Assembly: GCF_000224145.3 (NCBI RefSeq)
Contig: NC_020166.2
Coordinates: 8,472,784-8,536,783, forward strand
Direction of reading: 5' to 3'
Source of the DNA: Ciona intestinalis
Taxonomy: Eukaryota; Chordata; Ascidiacea; Phlebobranchia; Cionidae
Length of the DNA: 64,000 nucleotides
The notes under the pieces are model-generated. The model worked only from the letters and a program-made list of their open reading frames with translations. It was not told the DNA's origin and did no database searches. Both the position numbers and the translations under genes were made by a program. Below, piece after piece: positions 12,901 to 27,795 of the stretch (within the stretch, counting starts at the first letter, position 1; the number at the start of each line of letters is the position of its first letter).

Positions 12901-15900
12901 TTAATGTTTAGCGGCATTGCGATTCATTTTTCAATTTCCTATCTATTCCAACTTATGTTCTGTTTTTATTATTCTTTTCAAATTTTTAAAACAATGTTTA
13001 TAAATTTAAATCATTAGTAAAATTTGTAATATGTTCGAACATGGTTCATTCTGCTTGCCTTTTTGCAGAGTGTTGGAAGGAAATTTGTATTTTGAGCAGT
13101 ATTGCATGTTACCTATATTATACATTTTGAATTTTCTTATCTGTTTAACAACTTTTTTGGAGTTGGTATACAGAAATCACATTTTTTGGAGTTGGTATTT
13201 AAAAAAAGTTTTAAAGTTTTGAATATTTTTTGTGTTTCTGTATTTCTGAAATTTAATTTCTGAAAAAGTAAACTTTTTTAATATTAAAAAGTTAAATAAA
13301 ATTTGTTTTATTTTAAACAGGGTTCGTTCTACCTGTTTCTATCATGTATTTCTCCTTGAAGAGCATGCATACTGTGGTATCTAGTATGAAATATAGGAAG
13401 GCTATTAAACCATTCAGTACGATATTCACTGCACTAACTGCAGCAGCTGCAGCGTATGGTGTATGGGTTGGGAGTTTCTGTTGTTACACTTATATTCAAG
13501 CTAATGCATTCCTTCCACCTATGTGTAACCACAATGGCGGCAAGACATTCATGGTATGTGGATTATAAGGGCTTGTGTTTTAAATAAATATATAAATTTC
13601 GTAAAGTATTTAAAGCATGTTTTGTGTTCTGAGCCATTCTATATGGGTGAGGTTCTATTTCATACATCTTGTGGGGCAACGATAGTAGTTATAAACTGGG
13701 TGTTCTGTTTCATACATCTCGTGACCGCTTACGAGTTACCATGTATGTAACTTATTTATCCTCGCATGGCAGGGCAACGACAGTCGTTATAAACTGGGTG
13801 TTCTGTTTCATACATCTCGTGACCGCTTATAAGTTACCATGTATGTAACTTATTTATCCTCGCATGGCGCGACAACGACAGTCATTATAACACGGGTGTT
13901 TTATTTCATACACCTCGTGCTAGCTTAAGAGTTACCACATATGTAACTTTGTGGGTGATTTTCTGTGTGGTTGACAATTTTGACAACCCCTAAGTAACCA
14001 CTGGGTCGATTCAATTATTAATAAGTGTTTTGCACAAGGTTACATATGCTTGTTTAGGATGCAGGGTCACACCCAAGACTTTTTATGCAAACAATGTTAC
14101 GTCGGAACCGTATGAAACAGAAAACCCGTGTTATAACGACTGTCGTTGTCATGTGTAATCAAGATAAAATCATTTAGGATTAAATTGGTATTTTGTTTTC
14201 AGAGTTCCTCACAAAAGTTGATAACCCTCCAAACAGCGGGGGGGAAAATCAACGAAGTTCATGTCGACAGGTTAGTGATCAGCCAGCAAGACACTACATA
14301 TCATAGTTGTTCAGCATTTGGGGGAAGATTTAATGCGAAGAACTGTACAGAAGTTAAAGTTAAATACGAATATTCAGCACAATATAAAAGGATTTTATAT
14401 TCCATGAGTTTGAGGCTGGACAATAATTCATTGGTGGCATTGGCTCATGGGTTGTATAGGAGTGGGGAAGTTGGTATATCTTGCGGGGGGTGTCCGTTGA
14501 ACAATCCTGCCCCGTATTTCTCACCACAAGGAGGGGCAAGAGTGCCAGGCAAGGTTTGCGTAGTGTTGCCGGAATGGTTGAGTATTGGCGTCATTGGCTT
14601 CGCTGGGTTGGTGTTCTTTATTTATCTCGCAACACTGATGAGAAGCTTGTATACACTCAAGAAGAAGCTCCAAATTGAGGAGCAAAAGAAGAATAAAGGA
14701 AGATCAAAGTCCACGAGGGTGGTCGTTGACGAACACGGGCAGGAACGAGTGGTTCGGTTACGGAACCCAANNNNNNNNNNNNNNNNNNNNNNNNNNNNNN
14801 NNNNNNNNNNNNNNNNNNNNGTTCATTATTTATCTCGCAACACTGATGAGAAGCTTGTATACACTCAAGAAGAAGCTCCAAATTGAGGAGCAAAAGAAGA
14901 ATAAAGGAAGATCAAAGTCCACGAGGGTGGTCGTTGACGAACACGGGCAGGAACGAGTGGTTCGGTTACGGAAACCCAAAGTTGTGAAAGTTGCTTCACG
15001 CCGACGATGAGCATGAGGTGGATTGGAAATGAAACAAATTGATTTCAACTTAGTAGCACCTATATAATACTATTGTATAGTAAAGTGGGGGGAAATGGGA
15101 CACCTTTTCATTCAATTTTCTCGCCCGATTTGGTAGCACATAAAGAGAATTTAAAGAATTATATAACGGTATCCTCACGATTTGAGATAAAATGAAAGTT
15201 GAAATGAAAACATTTCTTTTTATTTGGACCTCTATTATGGTGTGTCAGGTCGTGCAATTTTACTAAAATCGGGTGAAAAAGAGATTGTTTTCACTTTAGT
15301 AGCATCTCTAATGTTGGGTGTTAAACAAAACACCGGTGTTATAACGACTATCGTTGCCCCGCCATGCGAGGATAAACAAGTAACTTTCATTCGTTTAAAG
15401 CCATTTTTGTTTACTATGGTTAAACTGAACTGTTACCAATTACTAGATCTTTTACTTTGTGGTTACATTAAATTAATGAAACCATTACCCCCACGGAGAT
15501 ATGTAAGCAACCCATTAGTAAACCTTATAAATGACAATTCCTAAGAAGGCCATTATAGCAAGCTTTTACACTTGTTCTTGGTGAAAACGTTTATTGTACC
15601 AACATTTCATTTGCTCCATGCCATGTACACCAGAAGAGCTATTTGATTGGGACATTATAATATGCCTGGTAGCACCAACAGTAGGAAACCATTAATAACA
15701 TAGTCACAGTATCATCATCATGTTAAAAAAAACAGACTTTTGATAAAAATGCTGTTTGCCATAAGAAATGTCTGCCATTTTTATAAGAAAAGCCATTTAG
15801 TTGTAATATTACCCCATGTGTTCAGTAGTCTGGCACCATAGCCAAACTACTTCATAGGAACAACGTACATAAGTGGAGTGTTGGGGTAATGGACCAACTC

Positions 15901-18900
15901 TGGCCAAAATCCCAGGTCCCATGGCGTGCCCCACTGTAGGACCTCACCCATATACAGTGTGCATATACAATGTTGGGGCAATGGGCCAACTCTGTACTAA
16001 ATCCAGGTACCATGGCATGCCCCACTGTAGGACCTCACCCATATAGAATAGAGTGTGCATATACAATGTTGGGGTAATGGACCAACTCTGGCCAAAATCC
16101 CAGGTCCCATTGCGTGCCTCACTGTAGGACCTCGCCCATATAGAATAGAATGTACATATACAATGTTGGGGTAATGGGCAACTCTGGTCTAAATCCCAGG
16201 TCCCATTGCATGCCTTACTGTAGGACCTCACCCATATAGAATAGAATGTACATATACAATGTTAGGGTAATGGGCAACTCTGGCCAAAATCCCTGGTCCT
16301 AGATCCTTGTCAAGGATATAATATAAACATGTTGCATCAATACATAAACTACTCACATGTTGCTTACAGTTTCCCACTTCCAGTGTATTCTGCAGGGCAA
16401 CCTTGGCTGCTTTGTAAGGTTCCCATGCCTCTATAAGGTTGACTATGGTACCCATGTATACACTGATCACCTGGTGTATAATAAGCGTTCAATACCAGAC
16501 AATGTTATTTGATGTTGTTATTTAAATTAAGTCATATTTCTTTGCAATTAGCCATAAACTTTTGAAACAGGGGTGACACTATATGTTTAATATGTTGGTT
16601 TTACAGCTAAAACAGCCTTTACCCTCCTGTTAAGTGACTATGCTTAGACAACTCTGGCCTAAGTCCCAGGTTCCATGGTGTGCCTCACCATAACTTTACT
16701 ATATTATGGCAGATACGCGGCAAAAAATAAATTTAATAAATCGTATATATATCACTGACCAATTATCAAGGAACAACTTCGCTTAATGTGTACATTATGA
16801 CACATTAAGTGTAAAAAAAGATTAAACTTCTAAACTTGATTATTATTACAAAATCATGTAAATAACTGTTGCATCACTTACCCAATTATCAGGGAAGAAT
16901 TTGTCCACGATTTCCCTCATTTTAGCTTGTTGTGTGTGTAGTATGTCTGGATCAAAATACAAACACACATACAACATTGAGGCTTGGGTGGCAAGGGCAG
17001 TACTTCGGTGCTCTGGGAGGGGGTATGCCGACACCTGGGGTGGGGCAAAAAGTGATGAATAATATTAAAAATGGCACTTCTTTTTATTGCAGCAACTTTT
17101 TTCCTGTTATCCACCCTAATGAAAGTATAAATAATACTAAAAACATAGATTTTGTGTTTTTCAAGTAAAAATCACAAATATCGCAAATCGGTTTTCTGGC
17201 GAAAAACAATAATTTATTGCGGGGACGTTTTTTGTTCTTCAAAGAGACACACTAATGACCTGTTATGCCTTGCCAGATTGCAAAAACATTGGTATAATTT
17301 TTAAATGTTATTTCTGGTAGCATTAAGGAACATATAGTACTCAGCAATCTGCCATACATTGGATTTGTGTTTTTTTTTTGTCTTAATAGCCTAAGAAAGA
17401 ACTTACAGAATTGTTTTTTAAATCACCAGACCAATGCGTATTTCTAAGGATACAGAGTCGCAATGTAAACTAACACAATATGTGGGAATCTAATCTTAAA
17501 TACAAATGACATTTGCCAAAATACCAAAGTAGGATTTTAAGGATGAATAAACCACTACACACCTGACTATACACATCATCCGACCTTAGCCTTCCAAGCA
17601 CCATGCTCACAAATACAGGGTTCACATTCACCCTCGCAAAGTAAGCCTCGGGGTAGTTCGGGGGTCGCTTAGAACCAAGGGTGTTGGAGTAACCAGTAGA
17701 CCTTAACAGTTTGCAAACATCATCGATGTTGCTGTCGGATCCCGCACCTCTGGCTGCCCCACTGTATATTACGAAGTATATTTGATTAACTTAATCTACA
17801 AAAAAAATCTAAGGTTATTTGATTTTATACAGTAGTGTGGGGGAAGATGGGACACCTTTTAACTTGATTTTCTCGACCCATTCAGTAGTAAACAAGGAAC
17901 TTTCAAATAATTATGAAACTATATCCTCACGACTCTGATAGACTTGTAATAAATTTCGCGAATCTGACCCTGATCTGGTGCTCATAGAGTTGAACGATTC
18001 TAGTATAGTGAAATGCAGTAATGATCTGGTGCTACGAAAACGTAACAAACAAAAATCAAGTCCAACCACTAGTAGTAAAAGAGAAATATATTTCGCTAAA
18101 GGGCATCGTCAGTCTCTTATTCAAATAGCCTCTGATTGACCGTTGTTAATTGTTTAAAACACGATCAGGATATTTTGATATTATGTGCTAAAGGTGTCCC
18201 ATCTTACCCCACCCTACTATAAATGGAAGACATTATTTATCTTCGCGTGGCGGGCAACGATAGTCGTTTTATTGCGGGTGTTGTCACATAAGAATTTTTA
18301 TAGGTGATTTTTTATATGGTGAGAATTTGGACAACCCATAAAAATGACCACTGGGGACGAGCAATTGTTGTTAAGTGCTTAAGGGCATACTACACCCACA
18401 AGTCACAATGAGAGCAGCGTCCAGCATTAAACTCGGTAAAGTAGAATCAGGTGTTACCCCATTAAGAAGTATTTATCTTCATAATATCAAGCATAATTGC
18501 TTAATACAAGAAAATCTTATTCTTATAATGTGGGTCTTGCCCGCTTACAAGTTACCATGTATGTAACTTATTTATCCTTGCATGGTAGGGCAACAACAGT
18601 CGTTGTTCTGTTTCATACACCTCGTGCCCGCTTACAAGTTGTCACATGCAATTTTTTAGTTTGGCTGAAAATTTAGACAAGCCATATGAAATAACTGGGT
18701 CTGGGTGCACCGTTTAGTGCTTAAGCGCATACACCCACAATGATAGAGTCAAGCCTTGAACCCAGTAAAGTAAAAACAAGTATATATATTAAACCCCTGG
18801 GTATATTACTCCATTACCTGTATCTATAATAAGACACCAACATTCTCTCTCTTATTAATCCTTCAATCTTCATATCAATGGTAAGGAGCATCACCCCATA

Positions 18901-20774
18901 AAGGAACAACGCTTCACACTATAATGAAAACATAACAACATTATTTTATTGCTGGGGTTCAGGAACATGAAAATAACTTACTTTTATACTAAGAAATTGA
19001 AACATTTGAATTTAGGGGTAAATTGAAAACAAAACAACACCCATTTTTTCTATGTGTGTGAGGTTCACTTTTTACAGAGTGGCGAGCTATGGGCCTGAGA
19101 TTTCGAAATAGTTGACCTATACCCCAGACACCCAGGGTGGTACAACCCATTATTGGCCACTGAGTTGGAGCAATCAAGTGTCGTGCCCAAGGACACATAA
19201 GCGTACCAGTATCGAGCATCAAACCCAGTACTATTTGGTTACTCTGCAAATGCCAAACCAATAAGCCACGCCAATGGATGTATGATAATAAACTTCCAAA
19301 TTAAGCCAAATGTTGTGATTAAGGGTAAAATAGAGCATTATCTTACGATGGAAATCTTAAGAACGAAATTTGGTTGCTCTGCAAGTGCAAAATCATTGAG
19401 CTACGGCATTAGTCCAACATAACCCCACAATCACAAACGCAAACACTTCAGCAAAATATATTAAACTAAAGCAAAATATATTTGTTGCAAGCAAAATCGC
19501 CAGCGAAATATATTAATTTCCAGCAAAACATATTAATTTCCAGTGAAATATATTAATTTCCACCAAAATATATTAATTTCCGCCAAAATATATTAATTTC
19601 CACCAAAACATATTAATTTCCAGCAAAATATATTTATCTCAACCCACCATCAGTTGTTTACCATCCTGGTTGATCAGCACAGATTCCAACGTCTGTTGAA
19701 TATAAACCCCTTCATTTAATTCTTCCAAGAATCTGAATAAAAGCATTTACTTTATGAATAAAATATGAAAAACCATTCGTGTTTTGCAGCTGCACATCGT
19801 AAAAGCTGATCCAGCCACAATAAAGCAGCTTCGAGACTGCCATGGATTACCTCCTAATCTTAAAACATACTGCATTTAAATAATAAGTGCGCATTGTAAA
19901 TATAGAAGCAATATATGTAACAGACTGTTTTTTTTATTTCTGAATTGCTGAGTCAATCGTCTGTTGGCCCCTAATGGTCATGCGAAGACCAACTCTGGCC
20001 TAAATGCCAGGTTTTATGCCGTTTATTATACAATAAGATGTATAACTTTTCCATAAATATCAGAAATCTTCTCACCTATTCAAATCCACCACATATTTAT
20101 GAATGCTTTCAAATGCCAGATAGAACCTCGTTAATATCGGGAGATTATTTTCACGGAACTCTTCGTCTATATCTTGCAGCTGCGTGCTTTGGTCTATCTT
20201 GTTTTCGTAATATTCGATGCCACGAAAGTAACTAAAGTCAGAGACAATAGAACCTGTGATGTAACAAAGAATATTGTGAAGTAATAATGTGATATTAGGA
20301 ATGTATTTTCAACACAATTTTGCCCTATAGGTAAAACACATAACATGCCACAACTTTATTACAAGGCTTACATTTTGGTTTAACACTCACATTTTACACA
20401 TTAGGACAGCTTTTACTTTTTTTATAACTGTCTATAGCATACACACATCAGAGCCCAAAAAACATTGCATTTTAACAATGCCAGCCCAGATTTGTTAAAC
20501 ATTTAAAAAACATAGCCTCTGTTACTTATAGGTCAGGAAATTGACTTTAAAACAGCTTTTACTTTAAGCATTTAATATTCCAGTTTTGTTTTTAAAGTTA
20601 AAGAAATATTGTCTCACCGTATTTAAGTTGCTCAGCTTTGCTTTCCAGTTTAAACACAGAGGGAATGAAATCCGACAATCGTAGAAGTTCTGCAATTACT
20701 GCGTTACCTCTGCTTACTAAACGTAGTATAGTTTGCCCACATAGATTATTATCAGCTAAAAAGTCCTGCGCCAT
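939..20774 (-). CDS. WASHC5: Strumpellin, WASH complex subunit 5 (19 exons placed; 3' end beyond left edge)
   Basis: Scaffold subunit of the endosomal WASH complex that drives Arp2/3 actin branching. Exons (minus, 5' to 3'): 20618-20774, 20076-20253, 19648-19732, 18818-18918, 17563-17761, 16882-17034, 16357-16470, 9430-9601, 8880-9004, 8188-8317, 7721-7869, 7248-7381, 6895-7081, 6208-6348, 5031-5213, [one exon missing, probably in the N gap 4008-4057], 3833-3934, 3028-3152, 2225-2308, 939-1120. All junctions are GT-AG and phases agree. The product starts [14 protein letters not shown] and carries strumpellin signatures such as [32 protein letters not shown] and [17 protein letters not shown]. 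The first 15 exons give 736 codons, matching the human protein to its residue ~740; about 900 codons are visible of ~1160 expected. An acceptor-like TTAG lies two bases before the ATG, suggesting trans-splicing. A separate gene sits in intron 7. Identity is very secure; the exon junction at 939 is less certain. Confidence 0.95.
1158..1870. repeat. 131-bp tandem repeat, about 5.5 copies
   Basis: The word AAAATCTGG recurs at 1291, 1422, 1553, 1684 and 1815, an exact 131-bp period. Copies are nearly identical. The array fills the WASHC5 intron immediately upstream (transcript sense) of the exon at 939-1120. Confidence 0.9.
2428..2925 (+). repeat. ~126-bp tandem repeat, four copies
   Basis: Units begin GTGACTTATCCATGGTTGCC at about 2428, 2553, 2679 and 2805. 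Array in a WASHC5 intron. The same family occurs in inverse orientation at 31225-31790 in the SLC25A29-like gene. Confidence 0.9.
3310..3800 (+). repeat. ~95-bp tandem repeat (CTCACTGTAGGACCTCACCC family)
   Basis: Five units, each with a TGTAGGACCTCACCCATATA core, spacing about 90-97 bp, in a WASHC5 intron. Related arrays are at 5390-6110 and 15880-16290. Confidence 0.9.
4480..4670 (-). repeat. Interspersed repeat, reverse of 24610-24810
   Basis: Contains TTTATTTGTCTCTTTGATTA, ACAGGATATAGCGACAAAAC and AAGCGTGGTCGCTACACCTA. The same words occur in reverse complement in YY1 intron 1 (24610-24810), and the last one also at 205-225 and 855-880. It may be an old non-autonomous element; class not determined. 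Confidence 0.6.
5384..6112 (+). repeat. ~95-bp tandem repeat, about seven copies
   Basis: Same family as 3310-3800, in the intron between WASHC5 exons 6208-6348 and 5031-5213. Units have a CATATACAATGTTGGGGTAA junction; copies differ by a 5-bp TAGAA duplication after CCATA. Confidence 0.9.
6405..6775 (-). repeat. Degenerate SINE-tail monomers
   Basis: Fragments of the GGTGTATGAAACAGAACACC / GAGGATAAATAAGTTA unit that forms the 3' tail of the local tRNA-derived SINEs. Further copies are in WASHC5 introns at 4790-4930 and 8570-8840. Confidence 0.7.
7085..7235 (+). repeat. 71-bp satellite, two copies
   Basis: Two units of the family that forms a long array at 11520-12440. They lie between WASHC5 exons 7248-7381 and 6895-7081. 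Confidence 0.85.
10257..15010 (+). CDS. Multi-pass membrane protein of unknown family, nested in a WASHC5 intron
   Basis: Exons 10257-10464, 10885-10968, 11361-11479, 12512-12683, 13321-13553 and a last exon starting at 14203; all GT-AG with consistent phases. The last exon is broken by an N gap (14771-14820) with copied sequence on both sides. Counting the duplicated part once gives ~471 residues ending VKVASRRR. Hydrophobic segments: near the N-terminus ([21 protein letters not shown]), in exon 2 ([15 protein letters not shown]), two in exons 4-5, an Ala-rich one ([16 protein letters not shown]), and a final one ([19 protein letters not shown]) followed by a basic Lys/Arg tail. Before the last segment lies a presumably extracellular region with several Cys and an NCT sequon. 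A TTTTCAG acceptor 12 bases before the ATG suggests trans-splicing. I do not recognise the family. Gene reality is well supported by splicing; function is unknown. Confidence 0.8.
11045..11232 (-). repeat. SINE-tail monomers
   Basis: Two degenerate units with GGTGTAAAACA and GAGGATAAATAAGTTA, in intron 2 of the nested membrane-protein gene. Confidence 0.7.
11520..12440 (+). repeat. 71-bp satellite array, about 13 copies
   Basis: Units of about 71 bp containing CACCCATGTTATAACTCGAC and GAGCATGAGGTGTATGAATA. It occupies intron 3 of the nested gene. Because 71 is not a multiple of 3 and units lack stops, overlapping 60-codon open frames appear every unit; these are not genes. Confidence 0.95.
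12685..12860 (+). repeat. Short tandem repeat (TGCAGTGTTGCGAG family)
   Basis: Imperfect units containing GTGCAGTGTTGCGAG(A/T)C followed by a T-run, starting right at the donor of nested-gene exon 4 (12683/12684). Intronic; no coding role visible. Confidence 0.8.
13640..13960 (+). repeat. ~97-bp SINE-tail tandem array
   Basis: Three to four units of GTAACTTATTTATCCTCGCA ... TTCATACACCTCGTG in intron 5 of the nested gene. Confidence 0.9.
14613..14978 (+). other. Copy-gap-copy duplication in the last exon of the nested gene
   Basis: 14613-14770 and 14821-14978 are near-identical at an offset of 208, flanking 50 Ns. The first copy reads CGGAACCC where the second reads CGGAAACCC, so it would shift frame; only the second reaches the stop. 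Best read as two haplotype ends placed either side of a gap. Confidence 0.8.
15075..15190 (+). mobile_element. MITE, truncated copy
   Basis: Left terminal part of the TA-flanked MITE (TATAGTAAAGTGGGGGGAAA, GGGACACCTTTTCATT), losing similarity after about 115 bp. Confidence 0.75.
15875..16290 (+). repeat. ~95-bp tandem repeat, four copies
   Basis: Same family as 3310-3800 and 5384-6112, in the WASHC5 intron ending at exon 16357-16470. Confidence 0.9.
17829..18222 (+). mobile_element. MITE with ~190-bp internal insertion
   Basis: Both terminal inverted repeats are present (AGTAGTGTGGGGGAAGATGG and GTGTCCCATCTTACCCCACC). Length is 394 instead of ~195 bp because 17940-18135 holds unrelated sequence between the usual GACTC and GACCGTTGTTAATTG words. 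WASHC5 intron. Confidence 0.85.
18228..18650 (+). repeat. SINE-tail monomers with partial SINE body
   Basis: Units with TATTTATCCTTGCATGGTAG and TTCATACACCTCGTGCCCGC interrupted by a SINE-body fragment (GACAACCCATAAAAATGACCACTGGG). WASHC5 intron. Confidence 0.75.
19065..19278 (-). mobile_element. tRNA-derived SINE
   Basis: Read on minus, the head GGCGTGGCTTATTGGTTTGG is followed by a B-box-like GGGTTTGATGC and by the body words CACGACACTTGATTGCTCCA and CAGTGGCCAATAATGGGTTG shared with the SINEs at 33655-33962 and 52817-53125. WASHC5 intron. Confidence 0.8.
19441..19640 (+). repeat. ~22-bp AT-rich tandem repeat
   Basis: About nine copies of AGCAAAATATATTAATTTCC and variants just downstream (transcript orientation: upstream) of WASHC5 exon 19648-19732. 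No function evident. Confidence 0.85.
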
Positions 20775-21206
20775 TACTAAGTATTGGGAAACCTTTGGAA
20801 TAGAAAGTAAAGAAATAAAAACCTGAGAGAACTTGATTATGAACAAAAAACATAATTTTGGGCAGCAAACAATTGGCAGTGGGAAATTTAAAGCTAGCAA
20901 ACATAAAAAAGTTGTGGGTTAGGTATTGAAATATATTGAAATAATATTTATCCCCCATTTTGTCTTATAGTTTGAGATTATAGGGGTTTTAGTACTATTG
21001 TTTAGGAGTTGAGGTTGTAGCTATCACTGGATTTGAATAAGCTGCTTTTAATTTAGATGGAGCTTTTTGACAGCCAACGTTATTACCATTTGCAACACTT
21101 CACAGTTAGTGGTTTTTAAATGAAACAAAACTTAAAACTATACTAAATACTAAATTTTACACTACTTTTTGTAAACAATAGCGGAAAAAAAATGGCAAGA
21201 GTACAT
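20775..21206. other. Spacer between TRF-like gene and WASHC5
   Basis: 432 bp between the TRF-like stop and the WASHC5 start, both on minus. The strongest signal is the pyrimidine-rich stretch and TTAG two bases upstream of the WASHC5 ATG (AG at 20777-20778). No coding potential seen. Confidence 0.6.
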
Positions 21207-22941
21207 TCACTCACTAAATATTTTTCGAATGTGTCTTTTACGAGTTAATCGATACACAGGCGAGCCATGATCATTGGTGGAAACTTGTTGCAGTGAAAGT
21301 TCATGGTTTGAAACCTTACATAGCTCCTGCCATCTGTTATAGCAGGCATCAGGTTCCTTATGGGCAAGCAATGGGAAAGCATCTTGTATATCATTCCATG
21401 ATCCAAGTCCATATTTTTCAACTCCTTCCATCAAATTCTCGTCTTCTTGTTTACTCCATTCATCAGAACTTTCATTCACCTCATTTTTATTTGCTTTTTC
21501 ATTCACTGCTCTGAGATCGGCATCCCCTTTTTCTTCTATTGTAAGTTCCTCACTGGTTTCACTTTCATAACGTAATTGGCCATCCACCACTCTAAGTGTG
21601 TCACACACCTGGTTAATCTCCACAAGTTTTTCACATTTTTCGTCATTTACTGGTTTCCCCATCCACCACTATGTCACTGTCGCTGTCATTTACCTCTCCA
21701 AGATCATCCACCTCTTCGTCATCTACCTCTTCGTCATAAACCTCTTGGTCGTCTACCTCTTCGTCATATACTTCGTCGTCATGTACCTTTTCGTCATATA
21801 CCTCTTCGTCATTTACCTCTTCGTCATATACTTCGTGGTTGTCCATCTCTTCGTCATATACCTCTTCGTCATTTACCTCTTGGTCATCTACCTCTTCGTC
21901 ATTTACCTCTTTGTCATCTACCACTCTGCATTCATCACTAGCCCCGTCATCCACAACTATATCACTGTCATCATCCATCTCATGCCCATCAACCCCCACA
22001 ACATGACCACCAATACTTTCCCCTTCGTTCGTCCCCAAACCATTCACCCACCCCCTATTCAACCCTCCATCTGTATTCACATAACTGCCATCACCTCCAA
22101 CGATCATATCTTCTGTAGATTCTGATTCTATGCTTTCAACTGAAGACTGGAGTCCAACACTAGAATCCTCCCCAATGCTTCCACTGGAAGATTCTTCAAA
22201 TCTTCTCTTTTTTAAATTATCCAACTTTTCTTCGTACTTTTCCAGTTTTTCCCACATTTCATCTGTACCCTCACTAACATCTTTATCATTGTCTTCTTTC
22301 CTCACATGAGCAACTCTGTCTTGGAGTCGATAAAGAAAGGGGTTGCTATCTAATGAACAGTGTATCTGTCCAATCTCAATCAGCATGCGAAGCAAGTAAT
22401 TACCGTACCTTCGTACTTGAGTTTTTTCGTTATAAGTCGCAATCATTACATTAAAACTGTTGCAATCACTTAATGTAAAATACTCTTCATAATTTGAAAT
22501 CAACACTGAGGCTGATTGTTTGTCATTATTTTTCAACAGCAAAAACAATAACTGCTTAACAGTTTCAAAAGTTATAAAATAAATATGTTGGCATTCCTTA
22601 TTAAAATATGGTCGGATTTTTTCCACCCATTTTAATATCTCAACCAAAGGCATTGAAGTCACAGGTTTCGCTCCATGTATTACAAAGTTAGGAACTTGAG
22701 CCATTATTAGTTTGACGCACAAACAAATAAGCAAAAGACGCTTACGATGGCAAACTTCATTCTCACATTCCGGTTGATTTTCAGCTAACTCAAAAATTTC
22801 TTTCCTTTTCAGTCTTCTCATAGAAACACATGATGATTGCAACGCAGCCACAAATGTTTTCATGTTCAATCCATCTTCAAGCTCATATAAAGCAGCATAG
22901 GCCAAAGCATCTGTAACCCATCTTCTTTTTGCATCATCCAT
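21207..22941 (-). CDS. TERF: Telomeric repeat-binding factor-like protein (TRFH + acidic repeat + Myb), one frameshift
   Basis: Expected role: binding double-stranded telomeric DNA in shelterin. Single exon. Residues ~1-210 fit the all-helical TRFH dimerisation domain: the opening RRWVTDALAYAALYELEDG, then PLVEILKWVEKIRPYF and KQSASVLISNYEEYF align with the corresponding TRF1/TRF2 helices. A Ser/Glu-rich linker is followed by ~70 residues of Asp/Glu repeats (EEVNDEEVYDEE type). The C-terminus holds a Myb/SANT domain, WSKQEDENLMEGVEKYGLGS to CYNRWQELCK. The usual telobox VDLKDKWR is diverged. The frame is broken at a GGGG run (21657-21660): the upstream frame stops at 21643 while the Myb domain is open in the next frame. 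Dropping one G would give a continuous ~577-residue protein. Sequencing error, polymorphism or real truncation are all possible. The family call is mine from alignment by eye; TERF1 versus TERF2 cannot be decided. Confidence 0.75.
21690..21935 (-). repeat. Coding minisatellite for acidic repeat in the TRF-like gene
   Basis: Imperfect 12/18/30-bp units built from TCATCTACCTCTTCG and TCATATACTTCGTCG (plus strand), encoding VDDEE, VYDEE, VNDEE and related blocks. All changes keep the reading frame, as expected of a selected acidic linker. Copy number is likely variable. Confidence 0.85.
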
Positions 22942-27200
<4,259 letters not shown>

Positions 27201-27795
27201 AGGGGGAATCGTCTGCATTGGACAGTGAATACAGATACACATTGTTGGCTGTATAAAGGGCAATGGACAGACCTATAGGCGCCTAGCATTGGTATCCAGG
27301 GTATAGGCGTCAGACTATTTAAAATGCACGGGACCATGGGAGTTAGTACACAATCCTATAAATCAAATCTAACTTAATGGTTAAAATGTTTATTGATTAA
27401 TACAGTGCAAAATTATGGGGTTGCCATGCCTACCCCGCCACCCCAGGTTTGGTGCCTAAAATGCAGAGCATACATGTCCTGGAATTAAATTGATGTTAAA
27501 AATCTGGGTACATACGAGAACCGGCATACTGCTGATAATGCATCAATTAAGGTATAAATATGGGCAAAGGGCATCAAAAATACCCTGTTTTTCCAAAAGA
27601 TAGGCGCCTATGGCCCACATAATATTGGTCTGCCTGCAGGGTTGGCAATAATTGGCCTCACAGGATCCTTTGTGTTTTATTGCTGTTCTGCATAAATGGG
27701 TTACAAAGTGAAATCATAATGCAATATTTACAACAAGGGTATATTGGTTGAATTTGGTCCTAACTTGCCCAAAAATAATGTATTAGATAATATTC

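Noticed and set aside
12551..12904. 117-codon plus frame running past nested-gene exon 4
   Set aside because: Only 12512-12683 is exon; the remainder reads through the donor into the TGCAGTGTTGCGAG repeat.
15224..15544. 106-codon frame on plus after the nested gene
   Set aside because: Spans a truncated MITE end and a SINE-tail fragment; no domain or splice signals.
21576..22125. Open frames of 121 and 175 codons on plus, rich in HLPLRH or YLFVIY
   Set aside because: Antisense shadows of the acidic-repeat coding minisatellite of the TRF-like gene.
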